Assembly (NCBI GenBank): GCA_023539445.1
Contig: JAKCEW010000001.1
Coordinates: forward strand, 1 to 64,000
Length of the DNA: 64,000 nucleotides
From: Candidatus Terraquivivens yellowstonensis
GTDB taxonomy: Archaea; Thermoproteota; Nitrososphaeria_A; Caldarchaeales; Wolframiiraptoraceae
Direction: 5' to 3'
Shown here: in pieces, positions 6,843-15,630 of the stretch
How positions within the stretch are numbered: the stretch's first letter is position 1
Layout of the letters: every line of letters starts with the position of its first letter
The notes under the pieces: model-generated
Seen by the model: the letters and a program-made list of their open reading frames with translations, nothing else
Database searches by the model: none
What the model was told of the DNA's origin: nothing
Program-made: the position numbers and the translations under genes

Positions 6843-8543
6843 TTGAGTATGGAGTATGAAATTTCCATCAGACTAAAGGGCATAGACGATGCCACACCTA
6901 CATTCAAAGATGTGACCTCCGCGATAATCGAGATGCGGAAGGGTAATGATGTTGCTAGACAGTCATTTAATGAGCTCTACAAAGAAGTCCGTGAGCAGCA
7001 AAAGATCATCCGTGTTCTGAAAGAGGAGGCAAGCGGTGCTGGTCTGACCTTTGAAGTTTTCAAAGATACGCTCAACAAATTCGGCAATGTCATGAGTGGG
7101 GTTAATAGCATCATGACGCGATGGAATCTCTTGCAAACACGACTGAACACTGCCCAAATAGCTCTCAATCAAGCACAAAGGGATTACAACGAAGCTGTTG
7201 AAAGGTTTGGACCAAATAGCGAGCAGGCAAGAAAAGCACTCGAAAGGTTGCATGAAGCACAAAAAAAGATGAACCAAACACAAATCGAGACCATCTTTCA
7301 AATGACCGCACTCGGCATAAATGCTATAACCCTAGTGCCAAAATTCATGGAACTGTATAAATCGCTTAGTGCCCTCATAGCCGTCAAGAAAATCGCAGCG
7401 GCAACATCGGCACAACTTGCTGCTGCTCAGACTGCATCAGCGGCAGCAGGTGCTGCTTCAGTACCCGGCCATCTTGCAGCTGCCGGAGGGATAACTGCAG
7501 TAGGTACAGCCGCAGCCGCGGCGTCGAAGCCTCTTGCAATTTTCAAAGCTCTTCTTGGTCCTCCGGGCTGGGCTTTGTTAGCAGGTGCGGCCGTGGCTGT
7601 GACGGCATTCTTCGCTACAGTAGGTTCTCAATCAGTTGCCGCGGAAAGAAGTTTAACATCATTCCAAAGCACAACAACTGGGACTTTCACAGCAGTTGCA
7701 TCAGAGGCTGAGATTATGGCCAGCTCGGTCTCCACATCTTTCGAGAAGATGGGACAGACACTAAAAATTTCGGGTCAGGAGTTTGCAAGCTATGCCGACT
7801 ACATTTCTGATATTACCTACAAAGCCCTGAAGAGAATCGAAGAAATCAATGCACAAATGCAATACGAGTACGAGAGGAGCATTCCTTGGTATGCGGGCAG
7901 ATACGGCGCGGAGGCGCAACTCATGCGTGAGGGACGTTGGAATGAGTTGGCGAGTATGCAAAGGGCGGGTAGCACTGGCGGATGGGGTTTCAACGTTGAG
8001 GAGCTCAGGCGTTACGGCACACCCATACCGATTGAGTGGTATTCGTCGCTCGCATCGCTCAGGCAATACTTCTACGGAAAGACGGAGATCACCTATGAGG
8101 AGATGCTCAAATCAAGCCCCGGCGCGCTCCAAGCGCAAATCGATTACATCAAATACTTTATCAGGACTCAAGAGAAGACTTTAGCCGCGAAGTATATTCC
8201 AGCATATCGCGAAGAGCTGGAAAAGCTAGAGCGGGCGTTGAGCGAGGTCACCAGAAGGCTTGAGGAGGAGCAGAGGAGGCGCGAGGCGGAGAGACAATAC
8301 AAGCGCCAGCTTGAGGAGTGGGTTGAGAGGAAAGAGTGGATGCGCGTGTTGGGCATACTGCCTGCCGTAGCATTACCAACAACACCAAAGGATTGGATTG
8401 AGCTTGCCAAAAAATACTCGGGCATCCAGCCTCCCAGCACGACTATAGTGATAAACAACCTCGAGGTGAAGGCCGATGACCCAAAGAAATTCCTCGATAA
8501 GCTGACGGAAATCGCGTCTTTGCGGGGTGAGGCTCCTGCATGA
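6843..8543 (+). CDS. Tail tape measure protein
   Basis: 566 residues from TTG at 6843, or 564 from ATG at 6849. The N-terminal third is a long charged coiled coil (ELYKEVREQQKIIRVLKEEA). An Ala/Gly-rich hydrophobic middle (about residues 175-270) contains putative membrane-inserting segments, and another helical charged region follows (LEKLERALSEVTRRLEEEQ). This is the standard make-up of tape measure proteins, which set tail length and act in DNA ejection. The length is short for the family and, by the usual rule of about 0.15 nm per residue, implies a tail of roughly 80-90 nm. Its stop overlaps the hub gene as ATGA. Confidence 0.85.
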   Translation: MSMEYEISIRLKGIDDATPTFKDVTSAIIEMRKGNDVARQSFNELYKEVREQQKIIRVLKEEASGAGLTFEVFKDTLNKFGNVMSGVNSIMTRWNLLQTRLNTAQIALNQAQRDYNEAVERFGPNSEQARKALERLHEAQKKMNQTQIETIFQMTALGINAITLVPKFMELYKSLSALIAVKKIAAATSAQLAAAQTASAAAGAASVPGHLAAAGGITAVGTAAAAASKPLAIFKALLGPPGWALLAGAAVAVTAFFATVGSQSVAAERSLTSFQSTTTGTFTAVASEAEIMASSVSTSFEKMGQTLKISGQEFASYADYISDITYKALKRIEEINAQMQYEYERSIPWYAGRYGAEAQLMREGRWNELASMQRAGSTGGWGFNVEELRRYGTPIPIEWYSSLASLRQYFYGKTEITYEEMLKSSPGALQAQIDYIKYFIRTQEKTLAAKYIPAYREELEKLERALSEVTRRLEEEQRRREAERQYKRQLEEWVERKEWMRVLGILPAVALPTTPKDWIELAKKYSGIQPPSTTIVINNLEVKADDPKKFLDKLTEIASLRGEAPA

Positions 8544-10840
8544 GCTTCCCCTCGCTCTTGCTGAGGATTAAAAAAGCGGATGGATCGTGGCAAGATGTTT
8601 CTTTTGGTATCGCAAATACCGAGCTTCAGTTGAAATGGGGGAGGGAGGCGGAAGAGCTGAGTTTCTCACTGAGTGCCGAGGGTAATGAAGCAATCATACC
8701 GCTTTTTCAGACGGGCAGGGATGTGGAGCTTTACATCAATAACGTTCTGAAATTCGCTGGTTTTATAATCGAATACAGGCCGAGCGTCGAGCTAAATGCT
8801 CGGAAGATAGCCTGCAAGGCCGTAAGCTATCTCATGCTGCTGGACAGGGTCGAGGTGAACGAACAGTATGCGCCGACCGAAGTATCCCAAATTATCAAGG
8901 GTATTGCCGAGAGCGCGGGGCTTTTAACCTCGGGCATCGAGCCGACGGGCCTTATCCTTTCGCCGAATTTCAGACACCAGAGTGGCCTAAAAGCGTGCTT
9001 GGAATTGGCGGAGAAGGCTGGATGCATCATCAGAACAACACCTGAAAAGGTTTTGTTGTTCAAGCCCCGGGGATTCGGCAATAATATTATAACAAATCCG
9101 TCATTCGAAGTCGATGCCGGCTGGACGTTAAAGCAGTATGTCGGCTCTCCCTCGGTCGCTTATGATACTTACGATGCTCGTTCAGGTAACAGTTGCATAA
9201 AGATTGATTGTATTAATGCGGGAGACGTTGGTGGAGTTGAGCAAGTAATAAACGTCGAAGCGGGAAAGCGCTACAGGTTCTCGGTATGGATGAAAGGGAC
9301 GAATACGGGCAGGCTTTCGGTCACATGGCTTGCCTCAGACGGCTCCGAGATTTCTACGGATTTGCAAGATTTGGCGCTAACGTCAGAATACAGAGAAATA
9401 GTTGTTAATGCCGTCGCACCACCGAGTGCGGCTCAGGCAAGGGTTTCCGCCATATGTTTAGGCCAAGGCGTCGGGCGGATCGATGACATGTATGCCGTGA
9501 AGGTTCATGAGTTGCTCGACACGAAAAACATAATCAAAGCATCAAAGAGCGAGAAGGATTACCTCAGACGTAATAAAATCATAGTTGTTGGCGGGTGGGA
9601 CGAGAACGGCCAAAGGATTGAGGCGGTGGCGCAGGAGGGCGCGGGCGACAGACCCCTGACAATCTACGATTTGACGATAACGAGCGCCCAGGATGCCGAG
9701 AGAATCGCGAGGCAGAAGCTTGAGCAGCTAAAGGTCACGCCCGTTATGCTTGATATCTTGGCCGATGGTGATGCGGGATTCGAGGCTGGCGATTACGCGT
9801 ATGTAGAAATCGGATGGCTCGGCATCGACGGTTATTACCTTATTGAAAGCGTTGAGCATGATTTTTCGGGTAGGATTTTTCTGAGCAGACTTTCGCTCGT
9901 GAACCCTGAGTATGTTCACAAGGATTATCTCGAGAGTCTGGCCGATACGCTGAGCAAAACCAAGCGAATCGAGCTGCCCACACCATCAGCCGAAAAGGAA
10001 AAAACGCCCGCATCAACGACGGTTTACAGACTCATAAATTACCCGCCCCTTGAGTTGGAGAATGCGCAAAACATTATGCTGGACTCGAACGGCTATGCAA
10101 CGCTATCCTCTGGTGCCACATTCGGCAGTTTCGAGATATTGTGCACGCCTGTCGCCATACTGTTCAGGCGATGGCTCAGGGTAGGAGCCGATTTTGATGA
10201 GCGAGAGGGCGATGTGATCGTGAAACTAAAACGCATTTCGGATGGTTATACCGAGACCATCATGATAGATCCTCCGGGCACTTATGAAATACCGTATCTG
10301 CCCGATGCTCGTGGATTGTGGACGGAGGACAGCTCGGAATGGGATGCTGAGGGTGCCAATTTGAGTGATTTTGATACTAGACTTTTCGGCAATAAGAGTG
10401 TCAAAGCCGTCGCGTCATCCTCGCCTTTCCGTGTGATATACCCAAAAACAAGGGATGCGAGCTGGGATCTAAGCGGTTTCAAGGAAATGGTGCTGTGGAT
10501 ATTAGCGAATGCTACATGTATAGCGAGCGTAAGATTGCATACCGATAGCGCCAATTATTTTATGAAAACATTTACGCTCGAGACCGCTAATGCTTGGATA
10601 CCATACACGTTCAAGCTGTCGGAGTTCACACAATCGGGCTCTCCCTCGCTCTCGAATATAAACTACTTCTCGCTCGAGTTCCAGAGTCCCGTGACATGGG
10701 TCGCTATAAATGCTGAATTCGTGTTTGTCAAGTATGGTTATGAGAAAATAGCGCTCGTTTTCGAACTTTCGCGTCCCTCGGCGGACAAACAGAGCCCTGT
10801 AGTAAAAGAGGCGAGGTTTGTATGGGTGGGTGGTGAATAA
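8540..10840 (+). CDS. Tail hub / tail-associated protein with inserted carbohydrate-binding-like domain
   Basis: 766 residues. Residues 1-175 and about 310-480 look like the two halves of a tail hub (gp27-like / phage late-control D fold), with phrases such as VELYINNVLKFAGFIIEY, ARKIACKAVSYLMLL and AGDYAYVEIGWLGIDGYYLI. Between them, residues about 180-310 have the signature of a CBM4/9-type jelly roll: NIITNPSFEVDAGW, then SCIKIDC, then GKRYRFSVWMKG. The C-terminal 250 residues form another beta-rich region with a similar aromatic pattern (SSEWDAEGANLSDFD). It follows the tape measure and precedes the fibre gene, as expected for a distal tail component. The carbohydrate-binding role is inferred from the domain look. 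Confidence 0.75.
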   Translation: MSFPSLLLRIKKADGSWQDVSFGIANTELQLKWGREAEELSFSLSAEGNEAIIPLFQTGRDVELYINNVLKFAGFIIEYRPSVELNARKIACKAVSYLMLLDRVEVNEQYAPTEVSQIIKGIAESAGLLTSGIEPTGLILSPNFRHQSGLKACLELAEKAGCIIRTTPEKVLLFKPRGFGNNIITNPSFEVDAGWTLKQYVGSPSVAYDTYDARSGNSCIKIDCINAGDVGGVEQVINVEAGKRYRFSVWMKGTNTGRLSVTWLASDGSEISTDLQDLALTSEYREIVVNAVAPPSAAQARVSAICLGQGVGRIDDMYAVKVHELLDTKNIIKASKSEKDYLRRNKIIVVGGWDENGQRIEAVAQEGAGDRPLTIYDLTITSAQDAERIARQKLEQLKVTPVMLDILADGDAGFEAGDYAYVEIGWLGIDGYYLIESVEHDFSGRIFLSRLSLVNPEYVHKDYLESLADTLSKTKRIELPTPSAEKEKTPASTTVYRLINYPPLELENAQNIMLDSNGYATLSSGATFGSFEILCTPVAILFRRWLRVGADFDEREGDVIVKLKRISDGYTETIMIDPPGTYEIPYLPDARGLWTEDSSEWDAEGANLSDFDTRLFGNKSVKAVASSSPFRVIYPKTRDASWDLSGFKEMVLWILANATCIASVRLHTDSANYFMKTFTLETANAWIPYTFKLSEFTQSGSPSLSNINYFSLEFQSPVTWVAINAEFVFVKYGYEKIALVFELSRPSADKQSPVVKEARFVWVGGE

Positions 10841-13306
10841 GTGCCTCAGGAAATAAAGTATTCGAAATTGGAAGGTGAAATGGCGACCTACGTCCTCGGC
10901 AATACTATTCCCGCCGAGGATGAGCAAAAAGTCAGCACATTAAGGCAATCATTTTCGCAATCAATAAGTGAGGGGACGGTTATCCAGCAGGCCTCGACGG
11001 GTTCGACCTTCGACGTTTACGGGAGCAGATGGGTCGCACAACCAATAATTAATGCCACCTCGAACGTTCTCAAGATAACCAAGGTTGCGTGGTATGGGGT
11101 AAAGGGTGGGACACCACCAGGAGATTTAAGAGCCGAGATCCGCAAAATAAACCCATCGTTAAACGAAATCGCAATCTATACGCTAGGCACGGACACGCGG
11201 CTGGCGCAGTATGAGCCTATTGGCGGAGATTATATGGTGGCGCAGGCGTTCTATGTCCCCGTAAGCACGCGCCTAACAAAGGTTACATTCACAATCTGGA
11301 AACCGACGCAGAATGCGAAGTTGGCGCTCAAAAAGAGGAAGTTGCTCTGGAGGTTTGATAACCTGTTTGATTTAACGTGGACTGTACCGTCGGCCAGCGA
11401 TAACATACCGGCCACCTCTGGAACTTATTGGCCGAGAGAGGTGCTGAATATTTCCGATGCCGTTTTTGAGGTAGAGTTGAGCGCAATATACAACTATTCG
11501 GGAACGTATATAATATTTGGTACGAGGGCGAGCGATACAAATAATGCATACGGTTTTTATGCAGGATATTCCTCTACGGCAAAGTTTTATAAAAAAATTG
11601 GTGGTGCGGAAACGGTATTAATAAGCTACCCCACTCTCTCAGGTAACGCGGTTTATCTTACACGAATCAGGCAGGTCGGTAGCCTTCATCAAGTATATTT
11701 TGCGCACACAAATGACGTTAGGGAGGTTACAGATTCAGCGCGCTCATCTGGCTCGGTATTTGTAACAATAGGTGTTAATGCCGCATACCCTAAGGCGGAT
11801 AACATTCGAATATATGAGTCCGATGCAAATTACATTATCATTTACGGGCTATCGCCCGACAACTATGTGGAGCTCCTCGATAATACCAACGCGGTCATAG
11901 CGACAGCTACGGCCGATAGTCAGGGCATCGCAAAGATATACGTATTCAACTTACCGAAAAACACACCATTCCGCGGCATGAAAGTATATACCGATTCCTC
12001 AAAGAGGACGACGCTATACTCAACAGGCTCATCCGAAGTAATATACGACAACATCTTTTCAGGGGACGAATTCGAATACCAAAGCTCGCCGAGCTACACT
12101 ATTCAGGACTTGGAGGTTTTGCTTGTCGAATGTAATGATGATAGAAGTCCGAATTTAAATAAAGTTATAACTACGCGAACAGTATCGGCATCGAGTATAG
12201 GAACATCGCCGGCAACCGTAACTATCAGTTTCTCTCCAGATTATCCGGCCTTAACAGGCGGCAAGTATTATGCAATCGTCCTGAGGCAGAAAGGTGGCGG
12301 CACGACCTTTACGCCCTATGCCGTTAGACTCAGGGAAACGCACCGTCAAAGAGAGCCGACGTATTACCCGTTTTTCCGCTCTGTTGATGGAGGGTCGACG
12401 TGGAAGCGACAGGGCGGCATATTTTGTATTGAAGGGAGCATATACATGATGGCATTAGCGCCGAGCCTTTACCCCGATGCTGTCCTTGCCTCGGCATCAT
12501 GGACGGCTTCAGAAATTGGCACATCAGCCGCTTGGTATGAAAAAGCCCTTGATACGCCCGTGTATCTCGCGCCGGGGGATGCTGTAGTACTATTAATTTA
12601 TCAGTCTGGAGGCCTAGGCAGTAGCAGCAACTATTACAGGGTTAATTATGCCACATGGACGGATAATAACACGAGCGCAAACGACCTATACGGTCCGCTT
12701 AACAAAGATTATTGGAAATGCTATCTTTTCGCATTCTTGTCGAGCACGGATGGAGGTGTTACATGGAGCGCAACAACCAACGGAGACCTGAGCTTCCAGA
12801 TAAAGGGCTATACGGCCGTGCCTCTATTCTCAACAAATCTCGTCCTTGACGAAAAAATCAAGCGCGTTAGAACGACGGTAACTGCTAGGGTTCTCAGCGG
12901 CAACACGATATATTTCCTCACGAAGGTTGGCGGTTCTCAGGTAAAGGAATCATCAACGACTGCCATGTTTTTAACGGACGTCATTGCATTCCCAGAAAGC
13001 GAGGCAATACCCGATACGGGTACTGTTACGCTAACGATTTATGTCATGGGGACGGGAGAGGTATGGGAAATCAGGACGCAACGTTTTGTCTGCAATGAGA
13101 AAAAGACAATAACGCCGAAAGACTTGGGCTTTGCGGAGCTATATCTTCTCAAGGCAGAGATCCCGACGGGCGGAAGCATCAGAATCAACGAAAAAACCGA
13201 ACTGGGAGGGGGGACGCATTCGTTCTCGGAGTTCAATTATCCCGTTAAGAAGGTGGAAATAATCAACACAAATACGGCAACCCTGCACTTTTTAGGGGTG
13301 AAGTGA
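10841..13306 (+). CDS. Tail fibre / receptor-binding protein candidate
   Basis: 821 residues from GTG at 10841, directly after the hub stop. Beta-rich, low in Cys, rich in Ser, Thr and Tyr, as in adhesins and fibres. A region near residues 165-310 (VLNISDAVFEVELSAIYNYSG, then YGFYAGYSSTAKFYKK, then NIRIYESD) looks like a LamG/concanavalin-type lectin sandwich. Two later repeats share the phrasing 'fyPxfrSVDGGSTWKRQGG' and 'LSSTDGGVTWSATTNGD', which resemble Asp-box (SxDxGxTW) turns of sialidase-like folds. Position and composition support host recognition; the target is unknown. Confidence 0.7.
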   Translation: MPQEIKYSKLEGEMATYVLGNTIPAEDEQKVSTLRQSFSQSISEGTVIQQASTGSTFDVYGSRWVAQPIINATSNVLKITKVAWYGVKGGTPPGDLRAEIRKINPSLNEIAIYTLGTDTRLAQYEPIGGDYMVAQAFYVPVSTRLTKVTFTIWKPTQNAKLALKKRKLLWRFDNLFDLTWTVPSASDNIPATSGTYWPREVLNISDAVFEVELSAIYNYSGTYIIFGTRASDTNNAYGFYAGYSSTAKFYKKIGGAETVLISYPTLSGNAVYLTRIRQVGSLHQVYFAHTNDVREVTDSARSSGSVFVTIGVNAAYPKADNIRIYESDANYIIIYGLSPDNYVELLDNTNAVIATATADSQGIAKIYVFNLPKNTPFRGMKVYTDSSKRTTLYSTGSSEVIYDNIFSGDEFEYQSSPSYTIQDLEVLLVECNDDRSPNLNKVITTRTVSASSIGTSPATVTISFSPDYPALTGGKYYAIVLRQKGGGTTFTPYAVRLRETHRQREPTYYPFFRSVDGGSTWKRQGGIFCIEGSIYMMALAPSLYPDAVLASASWTASEIGTSAAWYEKALDTPVYLAPGDAVVLLIYQSGGLGSSSNYYRVNYATWTDNNTSANDLYGPLNKDYWKCYLFAFLSSTDGGVTWSATTNGDLSFQIKGYTAVPLFSTNLVLDEKIKRVRTTVTARVLSGNTIYFLTKVGGSQVKESSTTAMFLTDVIAFPESEAIPDTGTVTLTIYVMGTGEVWEIRTQRFVCNEKKTITPKDLGFAELYLLKAEIPTGGSIRINEKTELGGGTHSFSEFNYPVKKVEIINTNTATLHFLGVK

Positions 13307-13678
13307 ATGAGGAAAAGGATCACGATTTTAGAGTTTAGTGAAGAACAATTAATCGATGCCGGCTTTGATATCGAGGCGTTATACCGCAACCTCGGCTTAT
13401 CACGCAGCAGCTCAATAACCCTGCATGCTGACGGCAGGTTAATCTTGAGCATAAGTGAAGATGACCTCTCAAAGGTTGATGCGGTAAAGGGCATGCTGGG
13501 CCAGCCAAAAAGCGAGAAGACCGTCGTGATCCGAAAACCAGAACCCCCGCCTCCGCAACCGTCGACCGAAATAACAGCAACATCCTCGGAAATTGAGTGT
13601 CCGTTTTGCCGTGCAAAGCTCAGGCTGAAAATGGAGAAGGCGGTACAAGATGGTATTGCTGAGAGTTCGCTCACCTGA
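13307..13678 (+). CDS. Small virion-module protein with Pro-rich linker and CxxC tail
   Basis: 123 residues; the ATG follows the fibre stop without a gap. The N-terminal 70 residues are a small charged alpha/beta segment. A linker of consecutive prolines (about residues 80-88) leads to a C-terminal CPFCRAKL pair. A lone CxxC could be half of a zinc site completed by a partner or dimer. It overlaps the ATPase gene by 29 nt. No family recognised. Confidence 0.6.
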   Translation: MRKRITILEFSEEQLIDAGFDIEALYRNLGLSRSSSITLHADGRLILSISEDDLSKVDAVKGMLGQPKSEKTVVIRKPEPPPPQPSTEITATSSEIECPFCRAKLRLKMEKAVQDGIAESSLT

Positions 13679-15125
13679 GATTAAGCCACTAATAAGTTTA
13701 AAAATCGATAAGAGCTTCAAGACCGTCTCTAAGGTAACGAAAAGGACGGTTCAGGTGGGCGAGGCATTCGGTATAGGTGTGGATGAGGAGAAGGTATTCC
13801 CTGTTTTCAAGGACTTCATGGTCGAGATTAACCCGGGCGATATCGTTTACGTAACAGGCGAGAGCGGCGGAGGGAAGAGCGTCCTCCTGAATGAGCTCGC
13901 CAAGCTGCTCTCGAAGTATAGCGAGTTCAGGCCAATAGTGACGGATAAAACCATGCAGATAGACCCGAACGAGATATTGATACATGGTGTGGGGAAGGAT
14001 ACGGCTGAAGCTATAGAGATTTTAAGCTTCGTAGGTCTCGGCGAGGCTTTTCTTTTCCTCAGGCGTTACAAAGAACTGAGCGACGGGCAAAAATATCGAT
14101 ACCGGTTGGCGAAGGCATTTTGGACGGGTGCGAGAACGCTCATTTTTGACGAATTTTGTGCGACATTGGACAGAACGACGGCGAAAGTTGTTGCATATCT
14201 CGCCCAGAAATTCTGCAGGAAGAGAGGAATTACGCTAATAGTCGCAACAACACATATAGACCTGCTCGAGGATTTGAACCCGAATGTTTACATCAATAAG
14301 AAATTCGGGACGGATGTCGATGTCAAATACTTCAAACCGGAGCCTAGGCCGTGTAGCGTCCTTAGGGATTTGAAGATATCAAGGGGGACATACGAAGATT
14401 ACAAGAAGCTCGCGCTGTTTCATTATAAGGGCTCTCATCCTGTAGGAATTACGGACATTTTCAAGGCGGAAATTGGGAATGAGGTCGTGGGCATCATAGT
14501 GTATGTTCTCACGTATCTCAATTTGAGGCCAAGGCACGTGGCGCTACCGCACCTCCTTGAAATATGTCGGAAAGAGGGGTACAAGGCATTGGCAGAATAC
14601 ATTAACAAAAACTTCAGGAGGATTGCGAGGGTGGTCGTCGCCCCGAAATACAGGGGCATAGGCTTGGGCGTCAGACTCGTGAAGGAGACCATGCCTCTGG
14701 TCGGCGTGCCTTATGTTGAGACGCTGGCCGTCATGGCCAAGTATAACCCGTTTTTCGAGCACGCAGGCATGAAAGAGGTGGAATACGAGCGGAAATATGA
14801 TGAACGGCAGCAAAAGGTCTTGGAAATCTTGGAAAGCATGGGACTTGATGTTGAACTTTCGAAGAGTAAAAAGAGAAATCTGGAATGGCTCAGGACATTG
14901 AATAAAAAGCAGGTCAAAAAGGTTGCAAATATTCTCAAGCAGCTCTTGGCTGGGAAATTCACGAGTCCGAGTATAGAGAAAAAACTGAAAGAGGAGAAAT
15001 ATACGCTAGAGGATTTGGCGGAGGCGATTACGTTGTTCAGGGCAAAGCCAAAATATTATATATGGAAAAATCCGAGCTTTGCCGAGTTTCCTGAACCCCT
15101 TGCACAAGAGGTGCTGAACGCATGA
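13650..15125 (+). CDS. ABC-type ATPase fused to GNAT acetyltransferase-like domain (COG2401-like)
   Basis: 491 residues. The N-terminal half is a soluble ABC ATPase: Walker A GESGGGKS (residues 70-77), signature LSDGQ (about 143-147), Walker B TLIFDEF (163-169) and a switch His in VATTH (202). No TM segments, so it is not a transporter. The second half has a GNAT core with the acetyl-CoA loop VVVAPKYRGIGLGVRLV and the following strand ETLAVMAKYNPFFEHAGM. A basic helical tail of 100 residues ends the protein. This architecture matches the archaeal family described as an ABC ATPase fused to a predicted acetyltransferase. Substrate unknown; in this setting a role in viral DNA or protein modification is possible. 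Stop overlaps the nuclease gene (ATGA). Confidence 0.85.
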   Translation: MVLLRVRSPEIKPLISLKIDKSFKTVSKVTKRTVQVGEAFGIGVDEEKVFPVFKDFMVEINPGDIVYVTGESGGGKSVLLNELAKLLSKYSEFRPIVTDKTMQIDPNEILIHGVGKDTAEAIEILSFVGLGEAFLFLRRYKELSDGQKYRYRLAKAFWTGARTLIFDEFCATLDRTTAKVVAYLAQKFCRKRGITLIVATTHIDLLEDLNPNVYINKKFGTDVDVKYFKPEPRPCSVLRDLKISRGTYEDYKKLALFHYKGSHPVGITDIFKAEIGNEVVGIIVYVLTYLNLRPRHVALPHLLEICRKEGYKALAEYINKNFRRIARVVVAPKYRGIGLGVRLVKETMPLVGVPYVETLAVMAKYNPFFEHAGMKEVEYERKYDERQQKVLEILESMGLDVELSKSKKRNLEWLRTLNKKQVKKVANILKQLLAGKFTSPSIEKKLKEEKYTLEDLAEAITLFRAKPKYYIWKNPSFAEFPEPLAQEVLNA

Positions 15126-15619
15126 AGCTTGCAAAGTTGATATCAATTCTTGTTATCTTAGTTTGTTCAATATACCTCCTGGTGCTCGCTATTTCCAGCA
15201 TACCGAAATGGGAATCCACGGAGCAAACGACACTCACGCCCCAGACCGGGGCATGTTCTGGGAAGGCCCTTTGTATTGTAGGAAAGGTTACGGCGGTAAT
15301 AGACGGTGATACGCTAGAGATCAACGGCATAAGGATAAGGCTCGCACTGGTGAATACACCTGAAAAGAATGAACCAGGTTATGAGGAGGCAAAAGAATTC
15401 ACAAAGAGAGTGTGCGCCGTCGGGATCTCCGCTGTAGCGGACCAAGACGATGGCCAACCGTATGATAAATACGGCAGAGTCGTCGCAAAAGTAATTTGTG
15501 ATGGAGTGAATCTGAATGCAGCATTATTGGAAAACGGACTTGCCAAGATTCTTACTACTTACTGCTCAAAAAGCGAGTTCAAGACGGAGTGGTGGGCGAG
15601 GGCGTACGGTTGTGATTAA
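15122..15619 (+). CDS. Membrane-anchored staphylococcal-nuclease-like protein
   Basis: 165 residues. A hydrophobic N-terminal segment (residues 5-25) is a signal anchor, so the nuclease faces outside or sits in the virion path. The SNase fold is clear: VIDGDTLEINGIRIRLALVNTPE followed by DKYGRVVAKV. By alignment, Asp21, Arg35, Glu43 and Arg87 of the staphylococcal enzyme correspond to D63, R73, E81 and R119, but the calcium ligand Asp40 is replaced by Asn (N78). Four of five Cys lie in the mature part and could form disulfides. Last gene of the viral block. Possible roles are DNA entry, competitor-DNA degradation or nucleotide salvage. Confidence 0.85.
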   Translation: MKLAKLISILVILVCSIYLLVLAISSIPKWESTEQTTLTPQTGACSGKALCIVGKVTAVIDGDTLEINGIRIRLALVNTPEKNEPGYEEAKEFTKRVCAVGISAVADQDDGQPYDKYGRVVAKVICDGVNLNAALLENGLAKILTTYCSKSEFKTEWWARAYGCD

Positions 15620-15630
15620 GCCATCTGGGA

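Larger units (their letters stand above)
1..15619. mobile_element. Partial tailed-virus (siphovirus-like) provirus; left end outside window
   Basis: A continuous block of viral genes: leftward packaging genes (TerL, TerS candidate and small genes) and, from 3630, a rightward tail module with tail tube, chaperones, gp10-like protein, tape measure, hub and fibre. Genes overlap tightly, often by ATGA. A long tape-measure gene and no visible sheath or baseplate-wedge genes suggest a long non-contractile tail. Capsid, portal and integrase genes are not seen, so the element must continue left of base 1, or it is a tail/packaging remnant. The right edge is sharp: the last viral stop is at 15619 and the cellular acyl-CoA dehydrogenase stop begins at 15631. 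No tRNA or obvious direct repeat marks this edge. That it is a provirus rather than a gene transfer agent is inference. Confidence 0.82.

Noticed and set aside
6541-6846. 101-codon ORF in the tail operon
   Set aside because: GTG start, Cys/His/Arg-rich composition; the overlapping 54-codon hydrophobic ORF (6617-6781) is more protein-like.
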